The notes under the pieces were generated by a model, which was not told the origin of the DNA, did not search any database, and saw nothing but the letters and a program-made list of their open reading frames with translations. Positions 40,369-52,700 of a stretch of DNA of 64,000 nt are shown one piece after another. The stretch comes from Pseudomonas sp. UBA2684. GTDB taxonomy: Bacteria > Pseudomonadota > Gammaproteobacteria > Pseudomonadales > Pseudomonadaceae. Each line of letters starts with the position of its first letter. Within the stretch, counting starts at the first letter, position 1. The stretch covers positions 1 through 64,000 of the forward strand of contig DELY01000034.1 of NCBI GenBank assembly GCA_002354655.1, in the 5' to 3' direction. Made by a program: the position numbers and the translations under genes.

Positions 40369-41390
40369 TGCTCTTCTCCTGCAGCGAATAGCTGCTCGAA
40401 AGCGGGAGTACTCCGTGTGACGAAGGCTTCGCCGTCACGGGTCACGAAAAATGCCGCAATACCCGCCTGCTCGGCATAGGCGAAACCCCGCTCGGGGCCC
40501 AGCACCATCAACAGGGTCGACAAGCCATCGGCGCGCAGCGTTGAGGCATCAGCCACAGTCACCGCAGCCAGCTTGTGGGTAATCGGCGCACCGGTCAGCG
40601 GGTCGAGGGTATGCGAGTAGCGTACGCCGTTCTGTTCAAAGTAGTTGCGGTAGTCGCCAGAGGTGGAGATACCGTAGCCATCCAGTTGCAGAATTTTCTG
40701 CGCTACCCGCTGATCGTCGCGCGGCGCCTCGATAGCCACACGCCAAGGCTGGCCATCGGGCTTCCTGCCGGCGGCTTTCAGTTCGCCGGTAACATCCACC
40801 AAGTAACTACTGACGCCCAATTCCCCCAGACGCGCGATGATCCGGTCGACGGTGTAGCCGGCGGCAATGCTATTGAGGTCGAGTTGGACCGCGACGTCCT
40901 TGCACAGTTGTTGGCCGTCGATACGCAGGTGTTGATGGCCCATGCGCTGACGCGCCTCGGCCAGCTGCGCGGCGGTCGGCACCCGCTCGGCACGCGCCTG
41001 CGGGCCGAAGCCCCACAGGTTGAGCAACGGCTCCAGGGTCAGGTCGAAAGCCCCCGCGCTCTGCTGCGACAGCAACTCACCCACGCGCACCAACTCCAGC
41101 ATGCCCTCGGGCATGGCCAGGCAACTGCCGGCCGGCGCACGATTGAAAGTGGAAATGAGCGAGTCGTCGCGGTAGGTGGACATTTGCTGGTCAACCTCGG
41201 CCAGTATCGCCTCGGCCTCACGCTTGACCGCGTCTAGCTCAGGGGTGTTTTCGCCGGGCACATACTTCACCGAGTAGCTGCTGCCCATGGTCGGGCCGCC
41301 GAATTCCTCGATCCGTTCTGAAAACCAGCAGCCCGTTAGAGCGGTCGCCAAGGCGACAGCAATAACGGGCTGGAGTACCGCGTGCATCAT
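40365..41390 (-). CDS. apbE: FAD:protein FMN transferase ApbE, 341 aa
   Basis: Attaches FMN covalently to threonines of NqrB and NqrC. A lipoprotein signal with lipobox LTGC is at the N-terminus, so the enzyme acts in the periplasm anchored to the membrane. GPTMGSSYSVKY is the FAD-binding start and STSGDYRNY and HTLDPLTGAPI are conserved. ATG at 41390 or 41387; no clear ribosome site, only two bases from the nqrF stop. Confidence 0.95.
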   Translation of the reverse strand: MMHAVLQPVIAVALATALTGCWFSERIEEFGGPTMGSSYSVKYVPGENTPELDAVKREAEAILAEVDQQMSTYRDDSLISTFNRAPAGSCLAMPEGMLELVRVGELLSQQSAGAFDLTLEPLLNLWGFGPQARAERVPTAAQLAEARQRMGHQHLRIDGQQLCKDVAVQLDLNSIAAGYTVDRIIARLGELGVSSYLVDVTGELKAAGRKPDGQPWRVAIEAPRDDQRVAQKILQLDGYGISTSGDYRNYFEQNGVRYSHTLDPLTGAPITHKLAAVTVADASTLRADGLSTLLMVLGPERGFAYAEQAGIAAFFVTRDGEAFVTRSTPAFEQLFAAGEEQ

Positions 41391-41392
41391 GC

Positions 41393-42619
41393 TTAGCCGC
41401 CGAAGTCGTCGAGCAGAATGTTCTCCTGCTCCACACCCAGGTCGGTCAGCAGCTTGATCACCGCCGCGTTCATCATCGGCGGGCCGCACATGTAGAACTC
41501 GCAATCCTCCGGAGCCGGATGATCCCTCAGGTAGTTCTCGAACAGTACGTTGTGGATGAAGCCCTTGAGGCCGGTCCAGTTGTCTTCCGGCTGCGGGTCG
41601 GACAGCGCCAGATGCCACTGAAAATTCGGGTTCTCCGCCTGCAACTGGTCGTACTCTTCGACATAAAAGGCCTCACGCATGGAGCGCGCGCCATACCAGA
41701 AGCTGATCTTGCGCGTGGACTTCAAACGCTTGAGCTGGTCGAAGATGTGCGAACGCATCGGCGCCATGCCAGCGCCACCGCCGACGAAGACCATCTCGGC
41801 ATCGGTGTCCTTGGCGAAAAACTCGCCGAACGGCCCGTACACGGTGACCTTGTCGCCCGGCTTGAGGCCGAACACCCAGGAGGACATCTTGCCTGGCGGC
41901 AGATCGTCCTTACCGGGCGGCGGCGAAGCGATACGGATGTTGAACTTCACCAGCCCGACTTCTTCCGGGTAGTTGGCCATGGAATAGGCACGGATCACCG
42001 TTTCCTCGACTTTGGACACGTACTTCCACTGGTTGAACTTGTCCCAATCGCCGCGATATTCCTCTTGGATATCGAAGTCCTTGTAGTGCACTTCGTGCGG
42101 CGGGCACTCCAGCTGCACATAACCACCGGCACGGAAGTCGACGCTCTCGCCTTGCGGCAGTTTCAGCGTCAGCTCCTTGATGAAGGTGGCCACGTTGGGG
42201 TTGGACTCCACCGTACATTCCCACTTCTTCACGCCGAAGACTTCTTCCGGCACTTCGATCTTCATGTCCTGCTTGACCGGCGTCTGGCAGGATAAACGCC
42301 AGCCGGCCTTGGCCTCGCGGCGGGTGAACGCGGCTTCCTCGGTCGGCAGCATTTCGCCACCGCCGCTCTCCACCACGCATTTGCACTGCGCACAGGTGCC
42401 ACCGCCGCCGCAGGCGGACGAGAGGAACACATTGTTGGCCGCCAAAGTTTGCAGAAGCTTACCGCCGGCTGGCACCACAATGGTTTTTTCGCCGTTGATT
42501 TCGATGCTCACATCGCCGCTGGACACCAGCTTGGCGCGCGCCGCGAGAATCACCAGCACCAACGCCAGCACGATGCCGGTGAACATGCCGATGGCGAGAA
42601 AGATTTCGTAATTGATCAT
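41393..42619 (-). CDS. nqrF: Na+-NQR subunit F (NADH dehydrogenase subunit), 408 aa
   Basis: Electron entry subunit. An N-terminal membrane helix is followed by a 2Fe-2S ferredoxin domain ([13 protein letters not shown] plus Cys in LSCQT), an FAD domain (RAYSMANYP) and an NADH-binding domain ([14 protein letters not shown]). Full length. Fifteen bases behind nqrE. Confidence 0.97.
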   Translation of the reverse strand: MINYEIFLAIGMFTGIVLALVLVILAARAKLVSSGDVSIEINGEKTIVVPAGGKLLQTLAANNVFLSSACGGGGTCAQCKCVVESGGGEMLPTEEAAFTRREAKAGWRLSCQTPVKQDMKIEVPEEVFGVKKWECTVESNPNVATFIKELTLKLPQGESVDFRAGGYVQLECPPHEVHYKDFDIQEEYRGDWDKFNQWKYVSKVEETVIRAYSMANYPEEVGLVKFNIRIASPPPGKDDLPPGKMSSWVFGLKPGDKVTVYGPFGEFFAKDTDAEMVFVGGGAGMAPMRSHIFDQLKRLKSTRKISFWYGARSMREAFYVEEYDQLQAENPNFQWHLALSDPQPEDNWTGLKGFIHNVLFENYLRDHPAPEDCEFYMCGPPMMNAAVIKLLTDLGVEQENILLDDFGG

Positions 42620-42634
42620 CTGTTCATCCCTTCC

Positions 42635-43243
42635 TTACAACTGCACGCCGGAAAAGGACATAAAGCCCAAGGACATCAGACCGATGGTGATGAAGGTAAT
42701 GCCAAGTCCTTGCAACCCCGCCGGTACGTCGCTGTATTTGAGCTTCTCGCGAATCCCCGCCAATGCGGCAATCGCCAGCGCCCAGGACAGACCCGAACCA
42801 AAGCCATACACGGTGCTTTCCGCCAGGTTGTAATCGCGTTCCACCATGAACAAGGTGCCACCCATGATGGCGCAGTTCACCGTAATCAGCGGCAGGAACA
42901 CGCCCAAGGCGTTGTACAAACTGGGCACGTACTTATCCAGGAGCATCTCGAGGATCTGCACGATGGCGGCGATGACGCCGATGTAGCTGAGCAAGCCGAG
43001 GAAGCTCAGGTCGACTTCCGGCAACCCAGCCCAGGCCAGCGCGCCGTCTTTCAGCAGGTAGGTATAGATCAGGTTGTTCGCCGGTACGGTGATCACCTGC
43101 ACCACGATCACGGCGATACCCAAGCCGATCGCCGTCTCGACTTTCTTCGAGATAGCGATAAAGGTGCACATGCCAAGGAAGAAGGCCAGGGCCATGTTCT
43201 CAACGAACACCGCCTTAGCCAGCAAGCTGAGGTAATGCTCCAT
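42635..43243 (-). CDS. nqrE: Na+-NQR subunit E, 202 aa
   Basis: Polytopic membrane subunit with six expected helices. [20 protein letters not shown] is the family start. Cysteines in GMCTFIA and NCAIMGG sit at the places that hold the membrane iron centre shared with NqrD. Start and nqrD stop overlap. Confidence 0.96.
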   Translation of the reverse strand: MEHYLSLLAKAVFVENMALAFFLGMCTFIAISKKVETAIGLGIAVIVVQVITVPANNLIYTYLLKDGALAWAGLPEVDLSFLGLLSYIGVIAAIVQILEMLLDKYVPSLYNALGVFLPLITVNCAIMGGTLFMVERDYNLAESTVYGFGSGLSWALAIAALAGIREKLKYSDVPAGLQGLGITFITIGLMSLGFMSFSGVQL

Positions 43244-43911
43244 CAGTAAGCCTCCTTATTGGATACCTGAGGCGCCATCTTGAAACTCGGCTGCTCGATC
43301 TGGTCTTTTTTCCAGGCACGAATCCCCCAGATGAACAGACCGATCAGGAAGAACGCCGAAGGCGGCAGCAGCAGCATGCCATTGGGCTGGTACCAGCCAC
43401 CGTCGTTGATCAGCGGAATGATCTCGTAGCCCATCAGCTTGCCCGCACCAAACAGCTCACGAATGATGCCCAGGGCAATCAACATGACGCTGTAGCCCAG
43501 GCCGTTGCCAATACCGTCGAAGAACGACAGCACTGGCGGATTTTGCATGGCAAAAGCTTCGGCGCGGCCCATCACGATGCAGTTGGTGATGATCAGACCG
43601 ACGAACACCGACAGCTGCTTGGACAGGCTGAAGGCGAAGGCCTTGAGTACCTGATCGACCACAATCACCAGGGAAGCAATGATCACCATCTGCACGATCA
43701 TGCGGATCGAGCTGGGGATCTGGCTGCGGATCATCGAGATAAACAGGTTCGAGAACCCGGTCACCAAGGTCAGGGCAACCGACATCACCAGGGCAGTTTT
43801 CAGGTTCGAGGTCACCGCCAATGCGGAGCAAATACCCAGAATCTGCAGGCCAATCGGATTGTTATTGAAGAGCGGGTTGAGCAGAACTTCTTTAATTGTT
43901 GGCTGCGACAT
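43243..43911 (-). CDS. nqrD: Na+-NQR subunit D, 222 aa
   Basis: Membrane subunit homologous to NqrE in inverted topology. The conserved cysteines are in GICSALAV and [10 protein letters not shown]. The ATG at 43911 ([15 protein letters not shown]) is preferred over the TTG at 43917. Confidence 0.96.
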   Translation of the reverse strand: MSQPTIKEVLLNPLFNNNPIGLQILGICSALAVTSNLKTALVMSVALTLVTGFSNLFISMIRSQIPSSIRMIVQMVIIASLVIVVDQVLKAFAFSLSKQLSVFVGLIITNCIVMGRAEAFAMQNPPVLSFFDGIGNGLGYSVMLIALGIIRELFGAGKLMGYEIIPLINDGGWYQPNGMLLLPPSAFFLIGLFIWGIRAWKKDQIEQPSFKMAPQVSNKEAY

Positions 43912-43913
43912 GA

Positions 43914-44702
43914 TCAAGCCTCCCCTTTTTGCAAATTGGCGAGGAACTGGGCGAAGCCGTTCTCTCCCAGCCAGAACTGCAGCAGGTTGTTCACCCCGTT
44001 CTGAGTCAGCGTAGCGCCAGCCAGACCATCCACCTGATGGGTAGCCTGCGCACTTTGCGCATCGACATTACCTTTGATGATCTGAATCGCCAGCTCACCG
44101 TCTTCAGCGAAGACGGTTTTGCCTGGCCACAGGCTTTTCCATTTCGGGTTATCCACTTCGCCACCCAGACCCGGGGTCTCGGCGTGCTGGTAGAAACCGA
44201 AACCGGCCACGGTGTTCAGGTCGCCTTTCAGCGCCATGAAGCCGTGCAGCGTCGACCACAAACCATAACCGCGTACCGGCAGGATCACGGTGTCCAGCTT
44301 GCCGTCCTGCTCCACCAGATAAACCGTGGTGAAGCGCTCGCGACGCTTGATCGAGGCGATATCGTCGGAACCGCTCAAGGCTTCAGACAGCTTCGGGTCT
44401 TTGGAGGACTTCAGTGGGTCGAACGTCGCTGGATTTTGCGCATCGCTGAAGGTCCCGCTGTCGAGATCGACGATGCGCGCACTGATGCGGCTGTCGAACA
44501 GCGCCTTGACCTGCGCACCACTCATGCTGGCATCGCCCAGGCCGGCAATTGCCAGAATGCTGCGCTGCTTATCCATCTGGCGGTTTTCCACCTGGGTTGG
44601 CTTCAGCGCAACCGCGGCGCCCGCAACAAACACCGAGCACACCAGACAGACCAACAGGGCTACCGTCAGCGTGCGCGCAGTGGATTCTTTTTGACTAGAC
44701 AT
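43914..44702 (-). CDS. nqrC: Na+-NQR subunit C, 262 aa
   Basis: One N-terminal membrane helix and a periplasmic FMN domain. The flavin-carrying threonine is in [11 protein letters not shown] near the C-terminus, the ApbE target motif. It overlaps nqrB by 8 bases. Confidence 0.96.
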   Translation of the reverse strand: MSSQKESTARTLTVALLVCLVCSVFVAGAAVALKPTQVENRQMDKQRSILAIAGLGDASMSGAQVKALFDSRISARIVDLDSGTFSDAQNPATFDPLKSSKDPKLSEALSGSDDIASIKRRERFTTVYLVEQDGKLDTVILPVRGYGLWSTLHGFMALKGDLNTVAGFGFYQHAETPGLGGEVDNPKWKSLWPGKTVFAEDGELAIQIIKGNVDAQSAQATHQVDGLAGATLTQNGVNNLLQFWLGENGFAQFLANLQKGEA

Positions 44703-45906
44703 TGCGTGCCAGCCTCCGCTTGATATTGGCTTGAACGACGAAGTGGTCGATCAGCGGTGCGAACAAGTTGGCGAACAGGATCGCCAGCATCATGCCTTCC
44801 GGGAACGCCGGGTTGACCACGCGGATCAACACCACCATCACGCCGATCAAGGCACCGAAAATCCACTTGCCGGTATTGGTCATGGACGCCGACACCGGGT
44901 CGGTGGCCATAAAGAACATACCAAAGGCAAAACCACCCACCACCAAGTGCCAATGCCACGGCATGGCGAACATCGGATTACTTGTCGAGCCGAACACATT
45001 GAACAGCAGGCTGAGGCCGACCATGCCCAGCATCACGCCAGCGACGATGCGCCAGGAGGCGATCTTGGTCAGCAGCAACACACCGCCACCGATCATGATC
45101 GCCAGGGTGCTGGTTTCGCCGAGCGAACCGTGAATGGTGCCAACAAAGGCGTCCATCCAAGTGATGCCGTTACTCACTACGTTTTCGATGCCGCCGGCAG
45201 CCGCCAGACTCAACGAAGTAGCGCCGGCAAAACCATCGACCGCCGTCCATACCGCATCGCCGGACATCTGCGCCGGGTAGGCGAAGAACAGGAAAGCCCG
45301 CCCGGTAAGTGCCGGGTTGAGGAAGTTCTTGCCCGTGCCGCCAAACACTTCTTTGCCAATCACTACGCCGAAGCTGATACCCAGCGCCACCTGCCACAGC
45401 GGAATGCTGGGCGGCAGAATCAGGGCGAACAGTACGGAGGTCACGAAGAAGCCTTCGTTGACTTCATGTTTGCGGATCGAAGCGAACAGCACTTCCCAGA
45501 AGCCGCCGACAATAAAAGCCGTCGCATAAACCGGCAGGAAGTAAGCCGCGCCCTGGATAAAGTTATCCCACAGGCTGTTGGGGTCGAAACCTGCCAGCGA
45601 CCCGATCAGCGCGAAGCGCCAGCCTTCCTGCGCCGCCAAAAGCTCTGGGCTCTGGGCGAAGATCAGGTTGGCCTGATAACCGGTGTTCCACATGCCGAAA
45701 AACATTATCGGGAAGGTACACAACCACACGGTGATCATCATGCGCTTGAGGTCGATACCGTCACGCACGTGGGCGGTGGTCTTGGTTACGCTGCCTGGGC
45801 GGTAGAAAAAGGTGTCGATGGCTTCATACAAGGCATACCAGTTTTCAAACTTGCCGCCTTTCTCGAAGTTGTGCTCGATTTTATCGAGGAATGCACGAAT
45901 ACCCAT
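44695..45906 (-). CDS. nqrB: Na+-NQR subunit B, 403 aa
   Basis: Large membrane subunit that binds riboflavin and a covalent FMN (threonine in [13 protein letters not shown]) and forms the main sodium path. The family N-terminus ([16 protein letters not shown]) is intact. Three bases behind nqrA. Confidence 0.97.
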   Translation of the reverse strand: MGIRAFLDKIEHNFEKGGKFENWYALYEAIDTFFYRPGSVTKTTAHVRDGIDLKRMMITVWLCTFPIMFFGMWNTGYQANLIFAQSPELLAAQEGWRFALIGSLAGFDPNSLWDNFIQGAAYFLPVYATAFIVGGFWEVLFASIRKHEVNEGFFVTSVLFALILPPSIPLWQVALGISFGVVIGKEVFGGTGKNFLNPALTGRAFLFFAYPAQMSGDAVWTAVDGFAGATSLSLAAAGGIENVVSNGITWMDAFVGTIHGSLGETSTLAIMIGGGVLLLTKIASWRIVAGVMLGMVGLSLLFNVFGSTSNPMFAMPWHWHLVVGGFAFGMFFMATDPVSASMTNTGKWIFGALIGVMVVLIRVVNPAFPEGMMLAILFANLFAPLIDHFVVQANIKRRLARNV

Positions 45907-45909
45907 GAG

Positions 45910-47521
<1,612 letters not shown>

Positions 47522-48082
47522 ATGCGCAGACTGCTCACGCTCATCGCCCTGCTCTTACTCAGCCCCGCCTTGCTGGCGAACAATAGTGCACGCCTGGACG
47601 AAGCAAATTTCGCCGCACAGGTCGACCTGCCAGACGCCAGCCTCGAGCGGAAAAACCAAACCGTGCTCACCTACCTGTGGGCCGACGTGTATGCCGCTGC
47701 GCTCTATGCCGAGCCGCAGTTGAGTGCACGCCAAGCCCTCGACGCCAACCGCAGCAAGCGCCTGGAGCTTTACTACTTTCGCAACATAGACCGCACTGAC
47801 GTGATCAAAGCCGCCTGGGTCACCCTGGAAAGGCAGCAGAATCCAGCCACGCTCGAACGCCTGCGCAAAGACCTCGATACCCTGCATGCCAGCTTTCGCG
47901 ATATTCGCCCAGGCGACCGCTACGCGCTCAACTACAGCGCCAGCAGCGGCTTAATCCTTGAGCGTAACGGCAAAGCCACATTCACCAGCAGCAACCCCGA
48001 ACTGGCCAATGCCTACCTCGGCATCTGGCTCGCCCCCAACGGACTGTCGGACAAACTGCGCGACAGCCTGCTGGCCGACTGA
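47522..48082 (+). CDS. Chalcone isomerase-like exported protein, 186 aa
   Basis: Signal peptide LLTLIALLLLSPALLA, then a domain resembling the bacterial chalcone isomerase-like family (VLTYLWADVYAAALY, YYFRNIDRTDVIKAAW, LGIWLAPNGLSDKLRDSLL). Members are periplasmic and their function is largely unknown; enzymatic flavonoid chemistry should not be assumed. It stands alone and ends in a terminator shared with gap. Confidence 0.85.
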   Translation: MRRLLTLIALLLLSPALLANNSARLDEANFAAQVDLPDASLERKNQTVLTYLWADVYAAALYAEPQLSARQALDANRSKRLELYYFRNIDRTDVIKAAWVTLERQQNPATLERLRKDLDTLHASFRDIRPGDRYALNYSASSGLILERNGKATFTSSNPELANAYLGIWLAPNGLSDKLRDSLLAD

Positions 48083-48093
48083 ATCCAGGCAAT

Positions 48094-48124
48094 AAAAAAC
48101 GGGAGCCGAAGCTCCCGTTCTTTA
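48094..48124. terminator. Bidirectional terminator between chalcone isomerase-like gene and gap
   Basis: ACGGGAGC, then GCTCCCGT with loop CGAA. T-rich on the right (TTCTTT) and A-rich on the left, so it works for both convergent genes. Confidence 0.85.
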
Positions 48125-48130
48125 ATTGCG

Positions 48131-48151
48131 GCTTAGCGCTTAGCGCTTAGC
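48131..48151. repeat. Three tandem 7-bp repeats over the gap stop codon
   Basis: GCTTAGC occurs three times in a row; the gap stop lies within it. Because the period is not a multiple of three, a copy change would alter the reading frame downstream, but each copy also brings a TAA. Confidence 0.8.
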
Positions 48152-49613
48152 GCGGAAAGGCCGGTGGGTTGACCCCAACCATGTCTTCCATGACGCGAAT
48201 TACCTGGCAGCTATAGCCAAATTCGTTGTCGTACCACACGTACAGCACAACGCGGTTGTCATTGGCGATAGTCGCTTCGGCATCCACCACACCCGCATGG
48301 CGCGAACCGACGAAGTCGGTGGACACCACTTCCTGCGAGTTGACGAAGTCGATCTGCTTGTGCAGATCCGAATGCAGCGCCATATAGCGCAGGTACTCGT
48401 TGATCTCTTCGCGGCTGGTGGCGTTTTCCAGGTTCAGGTTGAGAATCGCCATGGACACGTTGGGTGTCGGTACGCGAATGGCATTGCCGGTCAGCTTGCC
48501 TTTCAGCACCGGCAGCGCCTTGGCAGCGGCAGTGGCGGCACCGGTTTCGGTGATCACCATGTTCAGCGCGGCGCTGCGGCCACGACGGCTGCCCTTGTGG
48601 AAGTTGTCGATCAGGTTCTGATCGTTGGTGTACGAGTGCACGGTTTCCACGTGGCCGTTGACGATGCCGTACTTGTCGTTCACCGCTTTCAGCACCGGCA
48701 CGATGGCGTTAGTGGTGCAGGACGCCGCGGAAATGATCTTGTCGTCCGCCGTGATATCGCCATGGTTGATACCATGCACGATGTTCTTCAACGCGCCCTT
48801 GCCCGGCGCAGTCAGCACCACGCGATCGATACCTGGGCAAGCCAGGTGCTGGCTCAGGCCTTCGGCATCGCGCCATACACCGGTGTTGTCCACCAGCAAG
48901 GCGTTGTCGATGCCGTACTGGGTGTAGTCCACCTCGGCTGGCGACTTGGCATAGATCACCTGAATCAGGTTACCGTTGGCGGTCAGCGTGTTGTTGGCTT
49001 CATCGATGGTGATGGTGCCATCGAACGGGCCATGCACCGAATCGCGACGCAACAGGCTGGCACGCTTGACCAGATCGTTCTCCGCACCCTTGCGCACGAC
49101 GATGGCGCGCAGACGCAGGCCGTCGCCACCACCGGTTTTCTCGATCAGGATGCGCGCCAGCAGGCGGCCGATACGACCAAAACCGTAGAGCACCACGTCG
49201 GTGCCTTTGCGTGCCACGAGGTTCTGCTGGCCGGCGACCGGGGCCAGTTCGTCACGCACGAACTGCTCGATGCTGCGGCCATTGGCATCCTGGGTGAACT
49301 TGGCCACCATGCGCCCCAGATCCACGGAGGCGGCGCCCAGCTTGAGCTCGCTCATCGTCTTGAGGATCGGGAAGGTGTCATGCACCGACAGCTCGGCATC
49401 GCCGCCTAGGCGGTGGCGCGCATAGCGGTGGGCTTTGAGAATTTGGATGACCGAACGGTTGATCAGGCTACGACCGTAGATCGAGGTAACCACATTATTG
49501 TTGCGGTAGAGTTGGCCAATCATCGGAATCATCGCTTCCGCAAGGGCTTCTCGATCGATCCACTCACCGAGACACTGGTCGGGCTTCTGAGTCACGGGCA
49601 GTACCTTCCACAT
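48147..49613 (-). CDS. gap: Glyceraldehyde-3-phosphate dehydrogenase, long form, 488 aa
   Basis: The catalytic domain is in the C-terminal 350 residues: NAD-binding YGFGRIGRLLARI, catalytic Cys in SAASCTTNAIVPVL, and a C-terminal WYDNEFGYS. An N-terminal extension of about 125 residues (from MWKVLPVTQKPDQCLGEWID) precedes it. This long form is found in pseudomonads and is annotated gap or GapB-like. It may serve gluconeogenesis, with a shorter paralogue elsewhere doing glycolysis (inference). The start at 49613 follows the family. Confidence 0.93.
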   Translation of the reverse strand: MWKVLPVTQKPDQCLGEWIDREALAEAMIPMIGQLYRNNNVVTSIYGRSLINRSVIQILKAHRYARHRLGGDAELSVHDTFPILKTMSELKLGAASVDLGRMVAKFTQDANGRSIEQFVRDELAPVAGQQNLVARKGTDVVLYGFGRIGRLLARILIEKTGGGDGLRLRAIVVRKGAENDLVKRASLLRRDSVHGPFDGTITIDEANNTLTANGNLIQVIYAKSPAEVDYTQYGIDNALLVDNTGVWRDAEGLSQHLACPGIDRVVLTAPGKGALKNIVHGINHGDITADDKIISAASCTTNAIVPVLKAVNDKYGIVNGHVETVHSYTNDQNLIDNFHKGSRRGRSAALNMVITETGAATAAAKALPVLKGKLTGNAIRVPTPNVSMAILNLNLENATSREEINEYLRYMALHSDLHKQIDFVNSQEVVSTDFVGSRHAGVVDAEATIANDNRVVLYVWYDNEFGYSCQVIRVMEDMVGVNPPAFPR

Positions 49614-49637
49614 GTAGGGGCTGAAAAAAGGGGCTAC

Positions 49638-49666
49638 ATTATGACGGCGCACGCAAGCAGGAGCAA
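49638..49666 (-). promoter_or_regulatory. Promoter of gap
   Basis: Minus strand TTGCTC (49666-49661), 17-base spacer, CATAAT (49643-49638). Confidence 0.55.
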
Positions 49667-49682
49667 TGCGCACCTGTCGCGA

Positions 49683-49712
49683 CTGACACCGAGCATTCTT
49701 GCCCGCTACAAT
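49683..49712 (+). promoter_or_regulatory. Promoter of mfd
   Basis: CTGACA (49683-49688), 18-base spacer, TACAAT (49707-49712). Start near 49719, about 26 bases before the GTG of mfd. Divergent from the gap promoter. Confidence 0.55.
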
Positions 49713-49744
49713 CGCCGACCTTGTGCCATGACCGTGAGCTGCCT

Positions 49745-52700
49745 GTGTCTGCACCGACCCTATCCGTACTGCGCCTGCCGTCCCTGCCGGCCACCGCCGG
49801 CAAACAACACTGGGGCAACCTGCCCGGGGCCGCGCTAAGCCTGGCGATTGCCGAGGCCGCCAGCGCCGCCAAGCGTTTCACCCTGCTGCTAACCGCCGAC
49901 AGCCAGAGTGCCGAACGCCTGGAGCAGGAGCTTAGTTTCTTTGCCCCGACACTTCCGGTATTGCATTTCCCCGACTGGGAAACCCTGCCCTACGACCTGT
50001 TTTCGCCGCACCAGGACATTATTTCTCAGCGAATTTCTGCGCTTTATCGCCTGCCAGAGCTCAAACACGGCGTTTTGGTAGTGCCCATCACCACTGCCCT
50101 ACACCGTTTGGCGCCGACGCGTTTTCTGCTCGGCAGCAGCCTGGTACTCGACGTCGGCCAGAAAATCGATGTCGACAACATGCGCATGCGCCTCGAGGCC
50201 GCCGGTTATCGCTGCGTGGATACCGTGTACGAACACGGCGAGTTCGCCGTACGCGGCGCCTTGATCGATCTGTTCCCAATGGGTAGCGAGCAACCGTTTC
50301 GCATCGACCTGTTCGACGACGAAATCGAAACCCTGCGCACCTTCGACCCGGAAACCCAGCGTTCCATCGACAAGGTCGAGTCGATCAAGCTGCTGCCGGC
50401 ACGCGAGTTCCCGCTGGAAAAGAAAGCCGTCAGCGATTTCCGCGGGCGTTTCCGCGAGCGCTTCGACGTGGACTTCCGCCGCTGCCCGATCTACCAGGAC
50501 CTCAGCACCGGCATCACCCCGGCCGGTATCGAGTACTACCTGCCGCTGTTCTTCGAGGAAAGCGCGACCCTGTTCGACTACCTGCCAACCGACACCCAGG
50601 TGTTTTCCCTGCCGGGCATCGAAAAGGCCGCCGAGCAGTTCTGGGTCGATGCGCGCGGCCGTTATGAAGAACGCCGCGTCGACCCGGAACGCCCGCTGCT
50701 GCCGCCCGCCGATATCTTCCTGCCGGTGGAAGACTGCTTCGCCCGCCTGAAGAACTGGCCGCGCGTGGTGGTCAGCCAGGACGATATCGAGGAAGGCGTC
50801 GGCCGCACCCGTTTCGACGCCAAACCGCTACCGGACCTGGCGATTCAGGCCAAAGCCAATGAACCCCTGGCGGCGCTGCGGCGCTTTATCGAGGAGCATC
50901 CTGGCCGCGTGCTGTTCTGCGCCGAATCGGCGGGCCGCCGCGAGGTGCTGCTGGAGCTGCTCGCGCGCCTCAAGCTCAAGCCCAACGAATTCGACAGCTG
51001 GCCAAGCTTCACCGCCAGTAAAGAGCGTTTGGGCATCTGCATCGCCCCGCTGGATGACGGCCTGCTGCTCGAAGACCTGGCCCTGGTGGCGGAAAGCCCG
51101 CTGTTCGGCCAACGCGTCATGCAGCGACGCCGCCGCGAGAAATCCCGTGATGGCGGCGACAACGTCATCAAGAACCTTACCGAACTGCGCGAAGGCGCGC
51201 CGGTGGTGCATATCGACCATGGCGTCGGCCGTTACCTGGGCCTGGTGACCATGGAGTTCGACGGCCAGGCCGCCGAGTTCCTCGCCCTGATGTACGCCGA
51301 GGAAGCCAAGCTTTACGTACCGGTGGCCAGCCTGCACCTGATCGCGCGCTACACCGGCAGCGACGACGCCCTGGCCCCACTGCATCGGCTCGGCTCGGAA
51401 ATCTGGCAGAAGGCCAAGCGCAAGGCCGCCGAACAGGTGCGCGACGTTGCCGCCGAACTGCTCGACATCTACGCCCGCCGCGCGGCTCGCGAAGGCTATG
51501 CGTTTGCCGACCCGAAGGCCGACTACGCCACCTTCAGCGCCGGCTTCCCCTTCGAAGAAACCCCGGATCAGCAGAACGCCATCGACGCCGTGCGCGACGA
51601 CATGCTCGCGCCCAAGCCGATGGATCGCCTGGTCTGCGGCGACGTGGGCTTCGGCAAGACCGAAGTGGCCATGCGCGCCGCCTTTATCGCCGTGCATGGC
51701 GGCAAGCAGGTGGCAGTGCTGGTACCCACCACCCTGCTCGCCCAGCAGCACTACAACAGCTTCCGCGACCGCTTCGCCGACTGGCCGGTAAAAGTCGAGG
51801 TGATGAGCCGCTTCAAGAGCACCAAGGAAGTCAGCGAGGCCATGCAGCAACTGGCCGAGGGCAAAGTGGACATCGTTATCGGCACCCACAAGCTGCTGCA
51901 GGATGACGTCAAATTCAGCAACCTGGGCCTGGTGATCATCGACGAAGAGCACCGGTTCGGCGTGCGCCAGAAGGAGCAGCTGAAAACCCTGCGCAGCGAA
52001 GTCGACATCCTCACCCTCACCGCCACGCCGATTCCGCGCACCCTGAATATGGCCGTGGCCGGCATGCGCGACCTGTCTATCATCGCCACGCCGCCGGCGC
52101 GACGGCTGTCGGTGCGCACCTTCGTCATGGAGCAGAACAACCCGACGATCAAGGAAGCGCTGCTGCGCGAATTGCTACGCGGCGGCCAGGTGTATTACCT
52201 GCACAACGATGTGAAAACCATCGAGAAGTGCGCCGCCGACCTCGCCGAGCTCGTTCCCGAGGCGCGCATCGGCATCGGCCACGGGCAGATGCGCGAGCGC
52301 GAGCTGGAACAGGTGATGGGCGACTTCTACCACAAGCGTTTCAACGTGCTGATCGCCTCAACCATCATCGAGACCGGCATCGACGTGCCGAGCGCCAACA
52401 CCATCATCATCGAGCGCGCCGACAAGTTCGGCCTGGCCCAGCTGCACCAGTTGCGCGGCCGCGTCGGCCGCAGTCACCACCAGGCCTACGCCTACCTGCT
52501 GACACCGCCACGCAAGCAGCTGACCGACGACGCGCAGAAACGCCTGGAGGCCATCTCAGGTGCCCAGGATCTCGGTGCCGGCTTCCTCCTGGCCACCCAT
52601 GACCTGGAGATCCGCGGTGCTGGCGAGCTGCTCGGCGACGGCCAGAGCGGGCAGATCCAGGCGGTCGGCTTCACCCTCTATATGGAAATGCTCGAGCGCG

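Noticed and set aside
38755-40479. 574-codon plus-strand open frame opposite sth
   Set aside because: Shadow of sth; no domain or ribosome site.
50828-51952. 374-codon minus-strand open frame inside mfd
   Set aside because: Antisense shadow; histidine-, glutamine- and alanine-rich without motifs.
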